Origin: JBGPBY01 sp041481485 | Lineage (GTDB): Bacteria; Acidobacteriota; Terriglobia; 20CM-2-55-15 | Length of the DNA: 57,653 bases | Direction of reading: 5' to 3' | NCBI GenBank assembly: GCA_041481485.1 | Contig: JBGPBY010000003.1 | Coordinates: 1 to 57,653 of the forward strand | Part shown: in pieces, positions 43,196 through 51,546 of the stretch | Layout of the letters: each line of letters starts with the position of its first letter | Numbering within the stretch: position 1 is the first letter of the stretch | Made by a program: the position numbers and the translations under genes | The notes under the pieces: model-generated | Databases searched by the model: none | The model's input: the letters and a program-made list of their open reading frames with translations, nothing else | What the model was told of the DNA's origin: nothing

Positions 43196-44697
43196 GCCGC
43201 CTGCCAACTTCCCGTCGTGAATTTCTGAAACTGGCCGGCGCAGCAGCGGGCTCTGGCTTAGTTGGTCCAGGTATTGGTTTAGGTCGGTCGGGACTATTTG
43301 CCGGCGCGGAGCCTCAGGCGGCCGAGTCGAAGGCTGACTATACACTTCGCATTGGGGCGAGCCCGATTGAAATTGCCCACAACCGGATCGTTTCCGGAAT
43401 TACGTACAACGGCAAGTTCCCAGGCCCGTTGCTGCGGTTCAAAGAGGGGCAGCCGGTCATCGTTGACGTTTTTAATGACACCGATACTCCGGAGCAATTG
43501 CACTGGCACGGCCAGTTCGTTCCAACGGACGTGGACGGCGCAGCCGAGGAAGGCACGCCGTACGTCCCCGCTCGCGGGATGCGAAGGATTGCTTTCACTC
43601 CGGGCCCATCCGGTTTCCGCTTCTATCACACGCACAATCGCGCGGGCGCCGACCTACGTGCGGGGCAGTACAGCGGCCAGGTTGGTCCCGTGTACATTGA
43701 ACCGAAACAGGAGCCGGGCAGTTACGACAAGGAAGTGTTTCTCGTTCTCAAGGAATTCGAGCCGTCATTCAGCCAGGGCGGCGACATGGCACAGGATTTT
43801 CTGCCGCCTTCCGGAAAAATCAAAGAACTCGAAACGGCGGGCGAATCTTCGATGAAAGCCTCGCTTGCGAAAGGCATGCCGCATGGCTACGAAGTCGGCT
43901 ATCGGTATTTTACGATCAATGGGCGGATGCTGGGGCATAGTGAGCCGATCCGCGTGAAACGGGGCGATCGGATTCTCTTTCACGTTCTTAACGGAAGCGC
44001 GACGGAGATTCGAAGTCTCGCGTTGCCGGGACATACCTTCAAGGTGATTGCTCTCGACGGGAATCCCGTTCCGACTCCTGCGGAAGTTCCGATGCTCTGG
44101 ATGGGAACTGCAGAACGCATCTCGGCCGTTGTCGAAATGAACCATCCGGGTGCGTGGATCATGGGTGACTTGGCCGACGACGACCGGAATCATGGTATGG
44201 GCGTCGTCGTCGAGTACGCAGGCCAGCATGGCAAACCCGCATGGCTGCCGCCCAAGGCGTTTCATTGGAATTACACTCGGTTTGCCAGAGCTGCTGCGGC
44301 CGTTGCGATGCCCGACGAAGTTTTCGATATGACTTTCGCGAAAGAAAACGCAGCGGAAGAGGGGTTCAACCGCTGGACGATCAACGGAACCGCGTATCCC
44401 ATGGAGCAGAAAAGTGTGCCGGCATCGTTTCATCTGACACAGGGAAAGCGCTACCGCCTGCGGATGCGGAACGCGAGCGACGACATTCATCCGATTCATT
44501 TGCACCGCCATAGTTTCGAACTCACCAAGGTGGGCGGTGTACAGATGAGCAGCGTGATGAAAGACGTGGTAATGGTCGGCGGGTACCAGGAAGTTGAAGT
44601 GGATTTCACCGCGAACAATCCGGGCCTGACGCTGTTCCACTGTCACCAGCAACTGCACATGGATTTTGGCTTCATGACATTGTTCGACTACATCTAG
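43192..44697 (+). CDS. Tat-exported multicopper oxidase
   Basis: A 501-aa copper oxidase with a twin-arginine signal (SRREFLKLAGAAAG) for export in folded form. All copper ligands are visible: H104-W-H106 (HWHG), H146-T-H148 (YHTH), H433-xx-H436-x-H438 (HPIHLH) and H483-C484-H485 with H489 and a Met four residues after the last His region (HCHQQLHMDF). It oxidises metal ions or phenolics while reducing oxygen to water. Its place after PadR, before DoxX and near metal-type repressors and a P1B ATPase suggests a role in metal detoxification, but the substrate is not shown. Confidence 0.95.
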   Translation: MSRLPTSRREFLKLAGAAAGSGLVGPGIGLGRSGLFAGAEPQAAESKADYTLRIGASPIEIAHNRIVSGITYNGKFPGPLLRFKEGQPVIVDVFNDTDTPEQLHWHGQFVPTDVDGAAEEGTPYVPARGMRRIAFTPGPSGFRFYHTHNRAGADLRAGQYSGQVGPVYIEPKQEPGSYDKEVFLVLKEFEPSFSQGGDMAQDFLPPSGKIKELETAGESSMKASLAKGMPHGYEVGYRYFTINGRMLGHSEPIRVKRGDRILFHVLNGSATEIRSLALPGHTFKVIALDGNPVPTPAEVPMLWMGTAERISAVVEMNHPGAWIMGDLADDDRNHGMGVVVEYAGQHGKPAWLPPKAFHWNYTRFARAAAAVAMPDEVFDMTFAKENAAEEGFNRWTINGTAYPMEQKSVPASFHLTQGKRYRLRMRNASDDIHPIHLHRHSFELTKVGGVQMSSVMKDVVMVGGYQEVEVDFTANNPGLTLFHCHQQLHMDFGFMTLFDYI

Positions 44698-44719
44698 ACG
44701 AAAACGAGCGGGGTACGAC

Positions 44720-45166
44720 GTGTCGGATGATTTCTCAACTGTCTGGGCGGGTCGCTCGGCGAAAGCGGTCGTGTTAATCCGCATTCTCGCTGGCTGGGTC
44801 TTCGTGTCCGAGGGGATTCAGAAATTTCTGTTTCCCGACGCGCTGGGCGCGGGTCGTTTCATTAAAATCGGAATTCCATGGCCGCACGCCATGGCTCCTT
44901 TTGTCGGCGCAGTAGAAATCGTATGCGGAAGTCTGGTGCTCGCGGGTCTGTTCACGCGCCTTGCGGTGATACCTCTGCTCGGAGTGATTTGCGTCGCTCT
45001 GTATTCGACGAAAATAGTCGCGTTTGGGAAATTTGGATTCTGGGGCACGCTGCATGAGGCACGCACGGACGTCAGCATGCTGCTCGCGTTGATTTTCCTG
45101 CTGCTTGCAGGGGGCGGTTCTTGGTCGCTCGACGCGGTCTGGCGTGCGCGCCGGATTTCGACGTGA
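44720..45166 (+). CDS. DoxX-family membrane protein
   Basis: A 148-aa protein from a GTG start with four membrane helices (VLIRILAGWVFVSEGIQKFL, MAPFVGAVEIVCGSLVLAGL, RLAVIPLLGVICVALY and MLLALIFLLLAGGGSW), matching DoxX/DUF417-like quinone-linked proteins. It is 22 bases after the oxidase gene and probably in its operon. DoxX relatives take part in redox homeostasis, sometimes with a thiosulfate dehydrogenase. Its TGA stop overlaps the GTG start of the broken chromate transporter gene. Confidence 0.9.
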   Translation: MSDDFSTVWAGRSAKAVVLIRILAGWVFVSEGIQKFLFPDALGAGRFIKIGIPWPHAMAPFVGAVEIVCGSLVLAGLFTRLAVIPLLGVICVALYSTKIVAFGKFGFWGTLHEARTDVSMLLALIFLLLAGGGSWSLDAVWRARRIST

Positions 45167-45345
45167 GAGAATCGCCCACGTCGAATCTCTCCTCCGACGG
45201 TTTGCTGTCCCCATGGACCATCTTTCTCGCGTATCTGCGTCTCGGTTGTACTTCGTTTGGGGGGGATCGCGCATCTGGGTTATTTCCGGGAGGAGTTTGT
45301 GGTTCGCCGGAAGTGGCTGGATGATGCGACGTTCCCGCCGAAGGA
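45163..45345 (+). pseudogene. chrA: Frameshifted, truncated chromate transporter gene
   Basis: From the GTG at 45163 the frame gives SPWTIFLAYLRLGCTSFGG, the N terminus of ChrA. In the run of seven G at 45258-45264 the frame is lost, and the +1 frame continues with IAHLGYFREEFVVRRKWLDD, which is the next part of ChrA. Homology ends near 45340, long before a full transporter (about 400 aa), and non-coding DNA follows. It is thus both shifted and truncated, unless the G run is a sequencing error, which would not restore the missing part. Confidence 0.75.
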
Positions 45346-45403
45346 CCGAACCCTTTGGTTGAGAGCCGAAAGCACCTAGTCTCTCATTGCGGCTTGTCGC
45401 AAC

Positions 45404-45682
45404 TTACTTCAGGTATCGATTTACGATATCGATAAGCTCTTCCGCGGCTTCTGATCCCTCCGCGGTCAGTTTGGACTTCGGGTCGAGAACGTGATACCGA
45501 ACGTGTCCTTCCATTACTTCAGCCATTAGCCCGTTGATCGCACCGCGGCAAGCAGCAATCGTTTGCAGCACCTTCGAGCACTCTTCGTCGCTATCCAACG
45601 CGGTCTCGATTGCGCTCACCTGCCCCTTGATTCTCCTAATGCGGTTGAGAAGTTTCTTTTTGTCTTTGGTGGTGTGCGCCAT
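45404..45682 (-). CDS. RcnR/CsoR/FrmR-family repressor 1
   Basis: A 92-aa all-helical repressor of the DUF156 family starting at MAHTTKDK. The metal-site residues are H3, C35, H60 and H64 (the H-C-H-H pattern of nickel/cobalt-type RcnR, close to FrmR), not the C-H-C of copper CsoR. It would release DNA when it binds metal or when C35 is modified. It shares about two thirds of its sequence with repressor 2 at 53559. A candidate operator lies about 30 bases upstream of the start, between it and the divergent small membrane protein gene. Confidence 0.92.
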   Translation of the reverse strand: MAHTTKDKKKLLNRIRRIKGQVSAIETALDSDEECSKVLQTIAACRGAINGLMAEVMEGHVRYHVLDPKSKLTAEGSEAAEELIDIVNRYLK

Positions 45683-45710
45683 ATCTCTTCCCGCTTCCGT
45701 TGGTTCAATG

Positions 45711-45732
45711 ATACTATCCCGGAGTACAGTAA
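45711..45732 (-). promoter_or_regulatory. Candidate operator of repressor 1
   Basis: ATACTA (45711-45716), a GC tract, then TACAGTAAT. It resembles the clean palindrome upstream of repressor 2 and the AT-GC-AT layout of FrmR/RcnR operators, but the right arm has changes. A second GC-rich pair, GGGGAT / ATCCCC, lies at about 45748-45767. Confidence 0.35.
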
Positions 45733-45830
45733 TTAAAGGCCCGCGTGGGGGATTCACATCCATCCCCGGGGTGATTAGTAGGCGCCGGGCTAAGCGTCAA
45801 AGCAGAAACTGGGGTAGTCTAAGACTCGGG

Positions 45831-46130
45831 ATGATCGGCAAGTCCAAGACGGGACGTGGTCATGTCAGGGTGGCGGCTCTTACCCTGGCGGTTCTGTTCG
45901 TTTTCGTTGTGTTTGTCTCCCAAGGCCTGAGCCACTCACATCCGAGCGGGAGAGCAGACGCTGCTTGCCAGGTCTGCCAAGCGGCGCACATAGGCTCCGC
46001 GCCACGGGCCCTGAGCCCGTCGTTGTTCAGCCCCCTTGTTGCGACTGGGTACGTTCAGCCGTTTATCGTAACGATTCACCAAGAGTTTTTCTTCCACGAT
46101 TCTCCTTCCCGCGCGCCGCCCAAGGCGTAG
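45831..46130 (+). CDS. Small exported protein with metal-type motif
   Basis: About 99 aa from ATG 45831, with one membrane segment or signal (VAALTLAVLFVFVVFVSQGL), then SHSHPSG, CQVCQAAH and IHQEFFFHD. Short proteins with this His/Cys layout (DUF2946-like) often lie next to TonB receptors and copper or other metal genes. The TonB receptor gene follows 134 bases later. Probably periplasmic, perhaps binding metal. The alternative frame from 45534 overlaps repressor 1 and is unlikely. Confidence 0.6.
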   Translation: MIGKSKTGRGHVRVAALTLAVLFVFVVFVSQGLSHSHPSGRADAACQVCQAAHIGSAPRALSPSLFSPLVATGYVQPFIVTIHQEFFFHDSPSRAPPKA

Positions 46131-46264
46131 TCCAGAAACACCCCGCTCTGAGTCGTTCTAATGCGCTGTCCCTTTAATGGGGCGGTGCCATCGCCATATT
46201 TCCAGGCGGCCAATCCACCACTAGCAAACACACATCGACCAACCTTGGGTCGCAGGAGAAATCA

Positions 46265-48895
46265 ATGAGTTTTCGAAAGTTTATTCTTTCCGTTTTCAGT
46301 TTCAGTTTTTTGTTGTGTGCGACTCCTAGTCGGGCACAGCTGGGGAATTCCGGTACCATCGAGGGAACCGTAAAGGATCCGTCCGGTTCTGCGGTTGGCA
46401 ATGCAACGGTAGAAATCTCCTACGCGGTCAGCGGATACAACCGCACTGCGGCCACGGGCCCGGATGGCTCATTCCGTTTTACAAACGTTCCCTTCAATTC
46501 CTACCATATGGTGGTGACCGCGACCGGCTTTGCGGCGTTCACCCAAGACGTGGACGTGCGATCCAGCGTTCCGACAACGATTCAGATTGGTCTGAAAATT
46601 GGCGCGGCGACGACGAGCATTACGGTAGAGGCAAATGGCGGGGACTTGGTCGAGAATGAGTCGACTTTTCACACGGATGTGGACCGCGGATTGTTCGACA
46701 AACTTCCATTGGAAAGCGCGTCTTCGTCATTTTCGTCGCTTGTCACTCTGGTGTCTCCGGGCGCCGCCGCGGACTCAAATGGTCTCATTCACGGTCTGGG
46801 CGACCACGCGGAGAATTCCTACTCCGTCGACGGACAGCCGTTCACCGACCAATTCAGCAAGGTTTTTTCGAACCAGCTTCCTACAGACGCGATTCAATCC
46901 ATGGAAATCATCTCAGGCGCACCGCCGGCGGAGTTCGGCGATAAGACCAGTCTCGTTGTCAAAGTGACGACGCGCTCGGGCTTGGGAATCACTACGCCGA
47001 CGGGTAGCGTGACAGGTTCTTATGGGAGTTTTGGCACCGCCAACGTTGGCTTCAATCTCGCTTACGGGGGCCAAAAGTGGGGAAATTTCATCGCACTGAA
47101 CGCTCTGAAAAGTGGACGTTTCCTGGACCCCCCCGAATTCACCGTTCTACACGACAAAGGCAATCTGGAAAACATGTTCGACCGTTTTGACTACAACGCA
47201 TCGAAGGAGGATTCGATCCATGTGAACTTCCAATATTCGCGTTCCTGGTTCCAGACGCCGAACACCTTCGACAATCTCAATGTCCTCGACCCTGACGGCA
47301 ATAACATCGGCAATACCGATCAGCGCTCTAAAATTGGGACGTTCAATATCGCCCCGACCTGGACCAGGCTCATCAGCGCCAACGCAGTGTTTACATTTGG
47401 CGCGTTCGTTCGAAGGGATCAATACAACTACTATCCGAGCAACAATCCTCTGGCAGACTTGGGGCCGATTAATTCGGAAACCATTACGCAAGACCGCAAG
47501 CTGACCAATGCCGGGCTTCGATCCGACATCTCCTACGTAAAAGGCGTTCACAACATCAAAGCGGGCTTTACCTTTGAGCACACGTTTTTAACGGAAAATG
47601 ATAATTTCGGCATCATCGATCCAAACCTGCTTCCATCGACAACGGACGCCCTAGGAAATCCGTGCTTTGATCCGAACACAAATACCGCAACACCCGGCAC
47701 GCCGTGCGCGGTCCTGCTTCCGATCGATTTGACTCGTGCCGGCAGTCTTTTCGCCTTCCGTGGTCACACGGACGTCAAGGAACTTTCACTCTACATTCAG
47801 GACACAATTACCAAGGGAAACTGGTCGTTCAATCTGGGACTCCGGGGTGATCTGTATCGAGGACTGACGTCCACCACCCAGGCGGAGCCACGGCTGGGGA
47901 TCGCTTACAACATAAAGCCGACCAACACAGTTCTGCGGGTGTCTTATGCACGAACCCTGGAGACACCCTTCAACGAAAATCTGATTGTGGCAACCACGGG
48001 TTGCAACGTTGACGTGATTGCCGCGCTCATTCCGTGCGTGCCGGCAAATTCTCCTCCGGGTTTCCGAAATGAGTTTCACGCGGGTTTCCAGCAAGCATTC
48101 GGAAAGTATTTGGTGGTAGATGCCGAATATCTCTGGAAGTACACGCACAACGCCTACGACTTCAGCATTCTGGGGAATACTCCCATCACATTTCCGATCG
48201 TGTGGAACAACTCCAAGATTCCGGGTTATGCCATTCGCGCAAGCGTGCCGAATTTTCACGGCTTCACAGCATTGGTCGTGATGTCCAGCGTAGCGGCTCG
48301 GTATTTCCCGCCGCAGGTGGGCGGCCTGGGAGTCACGGTGGGACAAAGCGGGTCGGTATTCCGGATCGACCACGACGAGAAGTTTAATTCGACCACGCAC
48401 TTGCAGTATCAGCCCTGGAAGCGCGGGCCGTGGGTGGGCTTCAACTGGCGGTATGACAGCGGTCTTGTCGCAGGCGCAGTTCCCGACTTCGCCACTGCAC
48501 TGACGTTCGACGGGGATCAACAGGCGGCGATTGGGCTGTTCTGTGCTGGACCTGGCGGACAGAGGATCCTGGCGACTCTTACGTCTCCTCTCAGCAATGA
48601 TCCCGGGAGCTGCGGCGCCAATCCCACCGGAACGGGCGCCATACGCGTCAAGATTCCAGCCGATGGTACGGAGAACGACGACAAGAACCCTCCGCGTATC
48701 GCACCGCGCAATCTCTTCGATCTTGCCGTTGGCCACGACAATCTGTTTCATGGTGATCGCTTCCGGTGGAGCGCCCGCGTCACCGTGATCAACCTGACCA
48801 ATAAGGAAGCGCTTTACAACTTCCTTTCCACGTTCAGCGGCACGCACTTCGTGAGCCCGCGTGCGGTAACCGGAGAACTCGGCTTCCACTTCTGA
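46265..48895 (+). CDS. TonB-dependent outer-membrane receptor
   Basis: An 876-aa receptor. Signal peptide (ILSVFSFSFLLCATPSRA), a carboxypeptidase-regulatory-like domain (GTIEGTVKDPSGSAVGNATV), a plug domain (SYSVDGQPFTDQFSKVF, IISGAPPAEFGDKTSL) and a barrel ending in GELGFHF with the terminal Phe recognised by BAM. AGGAG lies six bases before the ATG. It imports a bound ligand, here perhaps a metal complex because of the neighbours, with energy from TonB. A stable hairpin follows the stop. The barrel is of ordinary length, shorter than the 1000+ residue OmpA-like receptors common in acidobacteria. Confidence 0.93.
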   Translation: MSFRKFILSVFSFSFLLCATPSRAQLGNSGTIEGTVKDPSGSAVGNATVEISYAVSGYNRTAATGPDGSFRFTNVPFNSYHMVVTATGFAAFTQDVDVRSSVPTTIQIGLKIGAATTSITVEANGGDLVENESTFHTDVDRGLFDKLPLESASSSFSSLVTLVSPGAAADSNGLIHGLGDHAENSYSVDGQPFTDQFSKVFSNQLPTDAIQSMEIISGAPPAEFGDKTSLVVKVTTRSGLGITTPTGSVTGSYGSFGTANVGFNLAYGGQKWGNFIALNALKSGRFLDPPEFTVLHDKGNLENMFDRFDYNASKEDSIHVNFQYSRSWFQTPNTFDNLNVLDPDGNNIGNTDQRSKIGTFNIAPTWTRLISANAVFTFGAFVRRDQYNYYPSNNPLADLGPINSETITQDRKLTNAGLRSDISYVKGVHNIKAGFTFEHTFLTENDNFGIIDPNLLPSTTDALGNPCFDPNTNTATPGTPCAVLLPIDLTRAGSLFAFRGHTDVKELSLYIQDTITKGNWSFNLGLRGDLYRGLTSTTQAEPRLGIAYNIKPTNTVLRVSYARTLETPFNENLIVATTGCNVDVIAALIPCVPANSPPGFRNEFHAGFQQAFGKYLVVDAEYLWKYTHNAYDFSILGNTPITFPIVWNNSKIPGYAIRASVPNFHGFTALVVMSSVAARYFPPQVGGLGVTVGQSGSVFRIDHDEKFNSTTHLQYQPWKRGPWVGFNWRYDSGLVAGAVPDFATALTFDGDQQAAIGLFCAGPGGQRILATLTSPLSNDPGSCGANPTGTGAIRVKIPADGTENDDKNPPRIAPRNLFDLAVGHDNLFHGDRFRWSARVTVINLTNKEALYNFLSTFSGTHFVSPRAVTGELGFHF

Positions 48896-48914
48896 AGTTG
48901 CCCCCGAAGCAAAG

Positions 48915-48949
48915 GCCCCGCGAGGGTTCGACGGAGGACCTCGCGGGGC
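48915..48949 (+). terminator. Strong hairpin after the TonB receptor gene
   Basis: Perfect 11-bp stem GCCCCGCGAGG / CCTCGCGGGGC with a 13-base loop, 20 bases after the stop codon. No T tract follows, so it may act as an mRNA-stabilising or Rho-independent-like structure. Confidence 0.6.
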
Positions 48950-49064
48950 ACCCCTAGTTGACAGAGGAGTCCATTAGTGCCGGTTAGGTAAGTCTCGTGG
49001 GTGGTGCATGACGAGGCAAGTGACAGCGTCACGGTTCGACGGAGACCGGTGGAGAGCGGCGGCG

Positions 49065-49451
49065 ATGCGCTCTTTTGTATTGTTCTGCGTGCTCACAGGC
49101 TCTATTTCTTTCCCGCTGTCTTCACAAACTCCCTCAAAGGGCACTCCATCCTCCGGAGGCAGCGGAAACTATCGTTTCCAAGTCGTGGACGGAGAGACGG
49201 ATATCCCAGTCCCAGGCGCACAGGTTTCCCTTCGCTACTTGCAGACGAACGGCACGACCGAGGCAAGAAAAGAAATCGAACTCAATACGAACAAGCAGGG
49301 CATCGCCGAGTTTCCCGTGCTGGAAGCTCACAAGCTGGCGGTCAGTGTCACGGCGAAAGGGTATCGGTCCTATTGGCGCTGGATCCAGGCAAACGCGTCA
49401 GCGGGGATAACCCGCGTCCGGCTTGAGAGATGGGCAAAGAAGCCCACATGA
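49065..49451 (+). CDS. Secreted carboxypeptidase-regulatory-like protein
   Basis: About 128 aa from ATG 49065 (an in-frame ATG at 49008 would add 19 charged residues before the signal). Signal peptide MRSFVLFCVLTGSISFPLSS, then a beta-sandwich domain of the carboxypeptidase D regulatory type (YRFQVVDGETDIPVPGAQVS, KQGIAEFPVLEAHKLAVSVT). Such domains are common in bacterial secreted and outer-membrane proteins, where they stabilise or bind carbohydrate. It overlaps the MarR gene start by ATGA. Confidence 0.75.
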   Translation: MRSFVLFCVLTGSISFPLSSQTPSKGTPSSGGSGNYRFQVVDGETDIPVPGAQVSLRYLQTNGTTEARKEIELNTNKQGIAEFPVLEAHKLAVSVTAKGYRSYWRWIQANASAGITRVRLERWAKKPT

Positions 49452-50185
49452 ATCGAGAAAAACAGGGCAGCGTCTCTTTCGAGCGGAGCGATCTGAGCGC
49501 TTCGGACTGGCACAAGGATCTTCTGATTTTCTGGCTGTTTCATACCAGCAGCCAGATGCAAGTGTCTCTTAACCGTTGCTTCTTGAAATTTGGGATTACG
49601 TTCCAAGAGACGAACGTCCTTCTCCGCTGTGTGCAGGCCGGAACGATTTCGCCCGGTCGCCTCGCGGCCGTTCTCGGTAAAGACAAAGGGAAGATAACGC
49701 GATATGTTGACCGACTGGAGGCAGGCCGACTCGTGAAGCGAGATGTGCTTCGTCGTGACCGGAGATTCTCCATCATCAAACCTACAAGGAAAGGAAAACA
49801 TCTGGCGCGAGAGCTGAGCGTTTTCTTCGACAACATTCGTAAAGAACTCTTCGCAGGGATTGAGAAACGTGATGCCCGTTGCTTGGAGCAGATGCTTCCG
49901 CAACTCTGCCGGAACGCGGGCCAGATCAAGTTCCGACGGAAAGGCAACAAGCGACGCCGCAGGCGGATTGGAATCCACGAGAGGAAACCGGAAGGCGAGC
50001 AGACAAATCATCTTCGAATCGCCGAGCACATTCTGACGCCTTCTCCCAACGGGCGCCCGGGTGACTCGCTCCCTATGGAAGAGGAAGATCTTGAAAGTCA
50101 GTTGCTCGGGCGCGAGGAACGGAGCAGGGCAAACAAGCCCGCGGGAAAACCTGTGGAAGAATACGAAGGATTGCTCTTGAAATGA
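49448..50185 (+). CDS. MarR-family regulator with extended C terminus
   Basis: About 245 aa. Residues 25-150 are a MarR-type winged helix (FGITFQETNVLLRCVQAG, GRLAAVLGKDKGKITRYVDRL, wing RDRRFSIIKPTRKG). After residue 155 comes a basic, low-complexity tail of about 90 residues (RKGNKRRRRRIG) that is absent from typical MarR proteins. ATG 49448 overlaps the preceding stop; ATG 49430 is an alternative. Its stop overlaps the start of the Ntn-hydrolase gene (ATGA), so it likely regulates that operon. Confidence 0.85.
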   Translation: MNREKQGSVSFERSDLSASDWHKDLLIFWLFHTSSQMQVSLNRCFLKFGITFQETNVLLRCVQAGTISPGRLAAVLGKDKGKITRYVDRLEAGRLVKRDVLRRDRRFSIIKPTRKGKHLARELSVFFDNIRKELFAGIEKRDARCLEQMLPQLCRNAGQIKFRRKGNKRRRRRIGIHERKPEGEQTNHLRIAEHILTPSPNGRPGDSLPMEEEDLESQLLGREERSRANKPAGKPVEEYEGLLLK

Positions 50186-51003
50186 AACGCGTGTTTCACG
50201 TCCTTTCGAAAGTATCTGGCACGGTATGGCCAGGGATGATGAGGGACTCTGGCTACGCGGCTCGCCTGATTATCTTTGGTTTTCTGACGGCCACAACGTT
50301 GTTCTTGCCCGCGCCGGCAACTGCTACCAGTGTGGTCGCGCTCATCGATAGCACGAATCACCGCGTGGTGATGGCGGCCGATTGTAGAGTGAACCGGCGA
50401 TTGGCGTCGCTTTCGGAGTGCAAAATCATTGAGGGGCCCGGTTGTACGGTCGCCATTGCAGGCCTTTACCGAGAAAACGCAACTGCATTCGATCTGCGGA
50501 GATTTGTCGCCGCCGCGTGCCAATACCACGGCGACCTGCGGGAGAAGGCGGAAGCGTTCCTGCGATTGTCCAGGAAGTCCTACGAGGCCGCTGTCCGTCA
50601 CATTCGAGAAACCGATCCACGCGAATTCAGCCGGACGATAGAAAACAGACCCACGGAAGTTATCTTTGCGGGGCTTCTGAAAGGGCATGTCACGCTGTTC
50701 GTAAGAGGTTTTGTCTCGGACCCACAAGGGAAGATCACCACGGAACGGTATGAGAGTTCGGATACGCCGAATTCTTCGATCGGCTATTTTGTCGGTCTCA
50801 ATGGTCATATCCGGGAGCGCGTAAAACCCTTTAGTCAATGGGAGCGCCTGGGCTATGCCGAAGCCGCGCGCCGCTTTGTTGAAATGGAGATCAGCGCCAA
50901 CCCCGACTTGGCGGCCCCTCCGATTTCTGAGCTGGAGATTGACGATCACGGAACGGTTCATTGGATCTCGCGGGGCGCGTGTGGCACGCGCGAATCCGAC
51001 TGA
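50182..51003 (+). CDS. Secreted proteasome-like Ntn-hydrolase
   Basis: A 273-aa protein. A signal peptide ends in APATA, after which cleavage would expose T49 as N-terminal residue (TSVVALID). The following VVMAADCR with D67 and ECKIIEG with K81 parallel the Thr1-Asp17-Lys33 catalytic set of proteasome beta and HslV subunits (two residues inserted before the Asp). A later NSSIGYFVGLNGHI resembles the fold's core. It may thus be a periplasmic Ntn-fold threonine hydrolase activated by signal-peptide removal. No close named family is known to me; substrate unknown. Coupled to the upstream MarR gene. Confidence 0.6.
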   Translation: MKRVFHVLSKVSGTVWPGMMRDSGYAARLIIFGFLTATTLFLPAPATATSVVALIDSTNHRVVMAADCRVNRRLASLSECKIIEGPGCTVAIAGLYRENATAFDLRRFVAAACQYHGDLREKAEAFLRLSRKSYEAAVRHIRETDPREFSRTIENRPTEVIFAGLLKGHVTLFVRGFVSDPQGKITTERYESSDTPNSSIGYFVGLNGHIRERVKPFSQWERLGYAEAARRFVEMEISANPDLAAPPISELEIDDHGTVHWISRGACGTRESD

Positions 51004-51113
51004 CCAGTTCTTGCGACCTTCATGGGGTTCGACGGTGACCGGTGATATCTCCCGGCAATACGAATAGGCCGCTTCGTCGGGACACGAAGGCCGACGTTCG
51101 GTTCGACAATGCG

Positions 51114-51497
51114 CTAGTGCTGTTGTCGGAACGGATGCAGGGTGTGTTGGCGAAATTCCTTGGGCAGAGGTAGCAATTCGCCCGCGTCCCTGGACCGGCT
51201 GGCCCAATCGACAATGGCCTGATACTGCGTGAACTCCGTAATTTCCCCGAGCCACTGTGTCCCGCTCGCGTTAGAGATGGTGACTACATTGGGAAGGTCA
51301 CACGGCCCCAGGCAGCCACTGATTGTGAGTTGCACCCGTTTCAGCAAGCCTCTGGTGCGCCACTCTTTCTTGAGCCAGTCCACCGGTACGGGAGGTCTGC
51401 CGTTTGCGGTGTTCCCGCAACAGCATCCTTGGCAAACCGCGACGTGACCGATAACGAGTCGCTTCGTTTCCAGGGAGAATTTATTCGTGTCACTCAT
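51114..51497 (-). CDS. 2Fe-2S thioredoxin-like ferredoxin
   Basis: A 127-aa protein with cysteines C22, C25, C26 and C27 (CQGCCCG) and C62 and C66 (SGCLGPCDLPN), the layout of the (2Fe-2S) ferredoxin-like domain found in cobalamin and metal-associated operons (CbiX/ChlD-like neighbours, and metallochaperone roles). The N terminus VIGHVAVCQGCCCGN is conserved in that family. It lies just downstream of the P1B ATPase gene on the same strand, 50 bases from its stop, but no cobalamin genes are near. Function inferred. Confidence 0.75.
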   Translation of the reverse strand: MSDTNKFSLETKRLVIGHVAVCQGCCCGNTANGRPPVPVDWLKKEWRTRGLLKRVQLTISGCLGPCDLPNVVTISNASGTQWLGEITEFTQYQAIVDWASRSRDAGELLPLPKEFRQHTLHPFRQQH

Positions 51498-51546
51498 ACA
51501 TTTTCACCAGAGGGCTGTGAGGAAACTTTCCGGTCTTCGGCGTCTT

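Noticed and set aside
47786..48889. 367-aa minus-strand frame opposite the TonB receptor
   Set aside because: Shadow of the receptor's barrel; no family resemblance.
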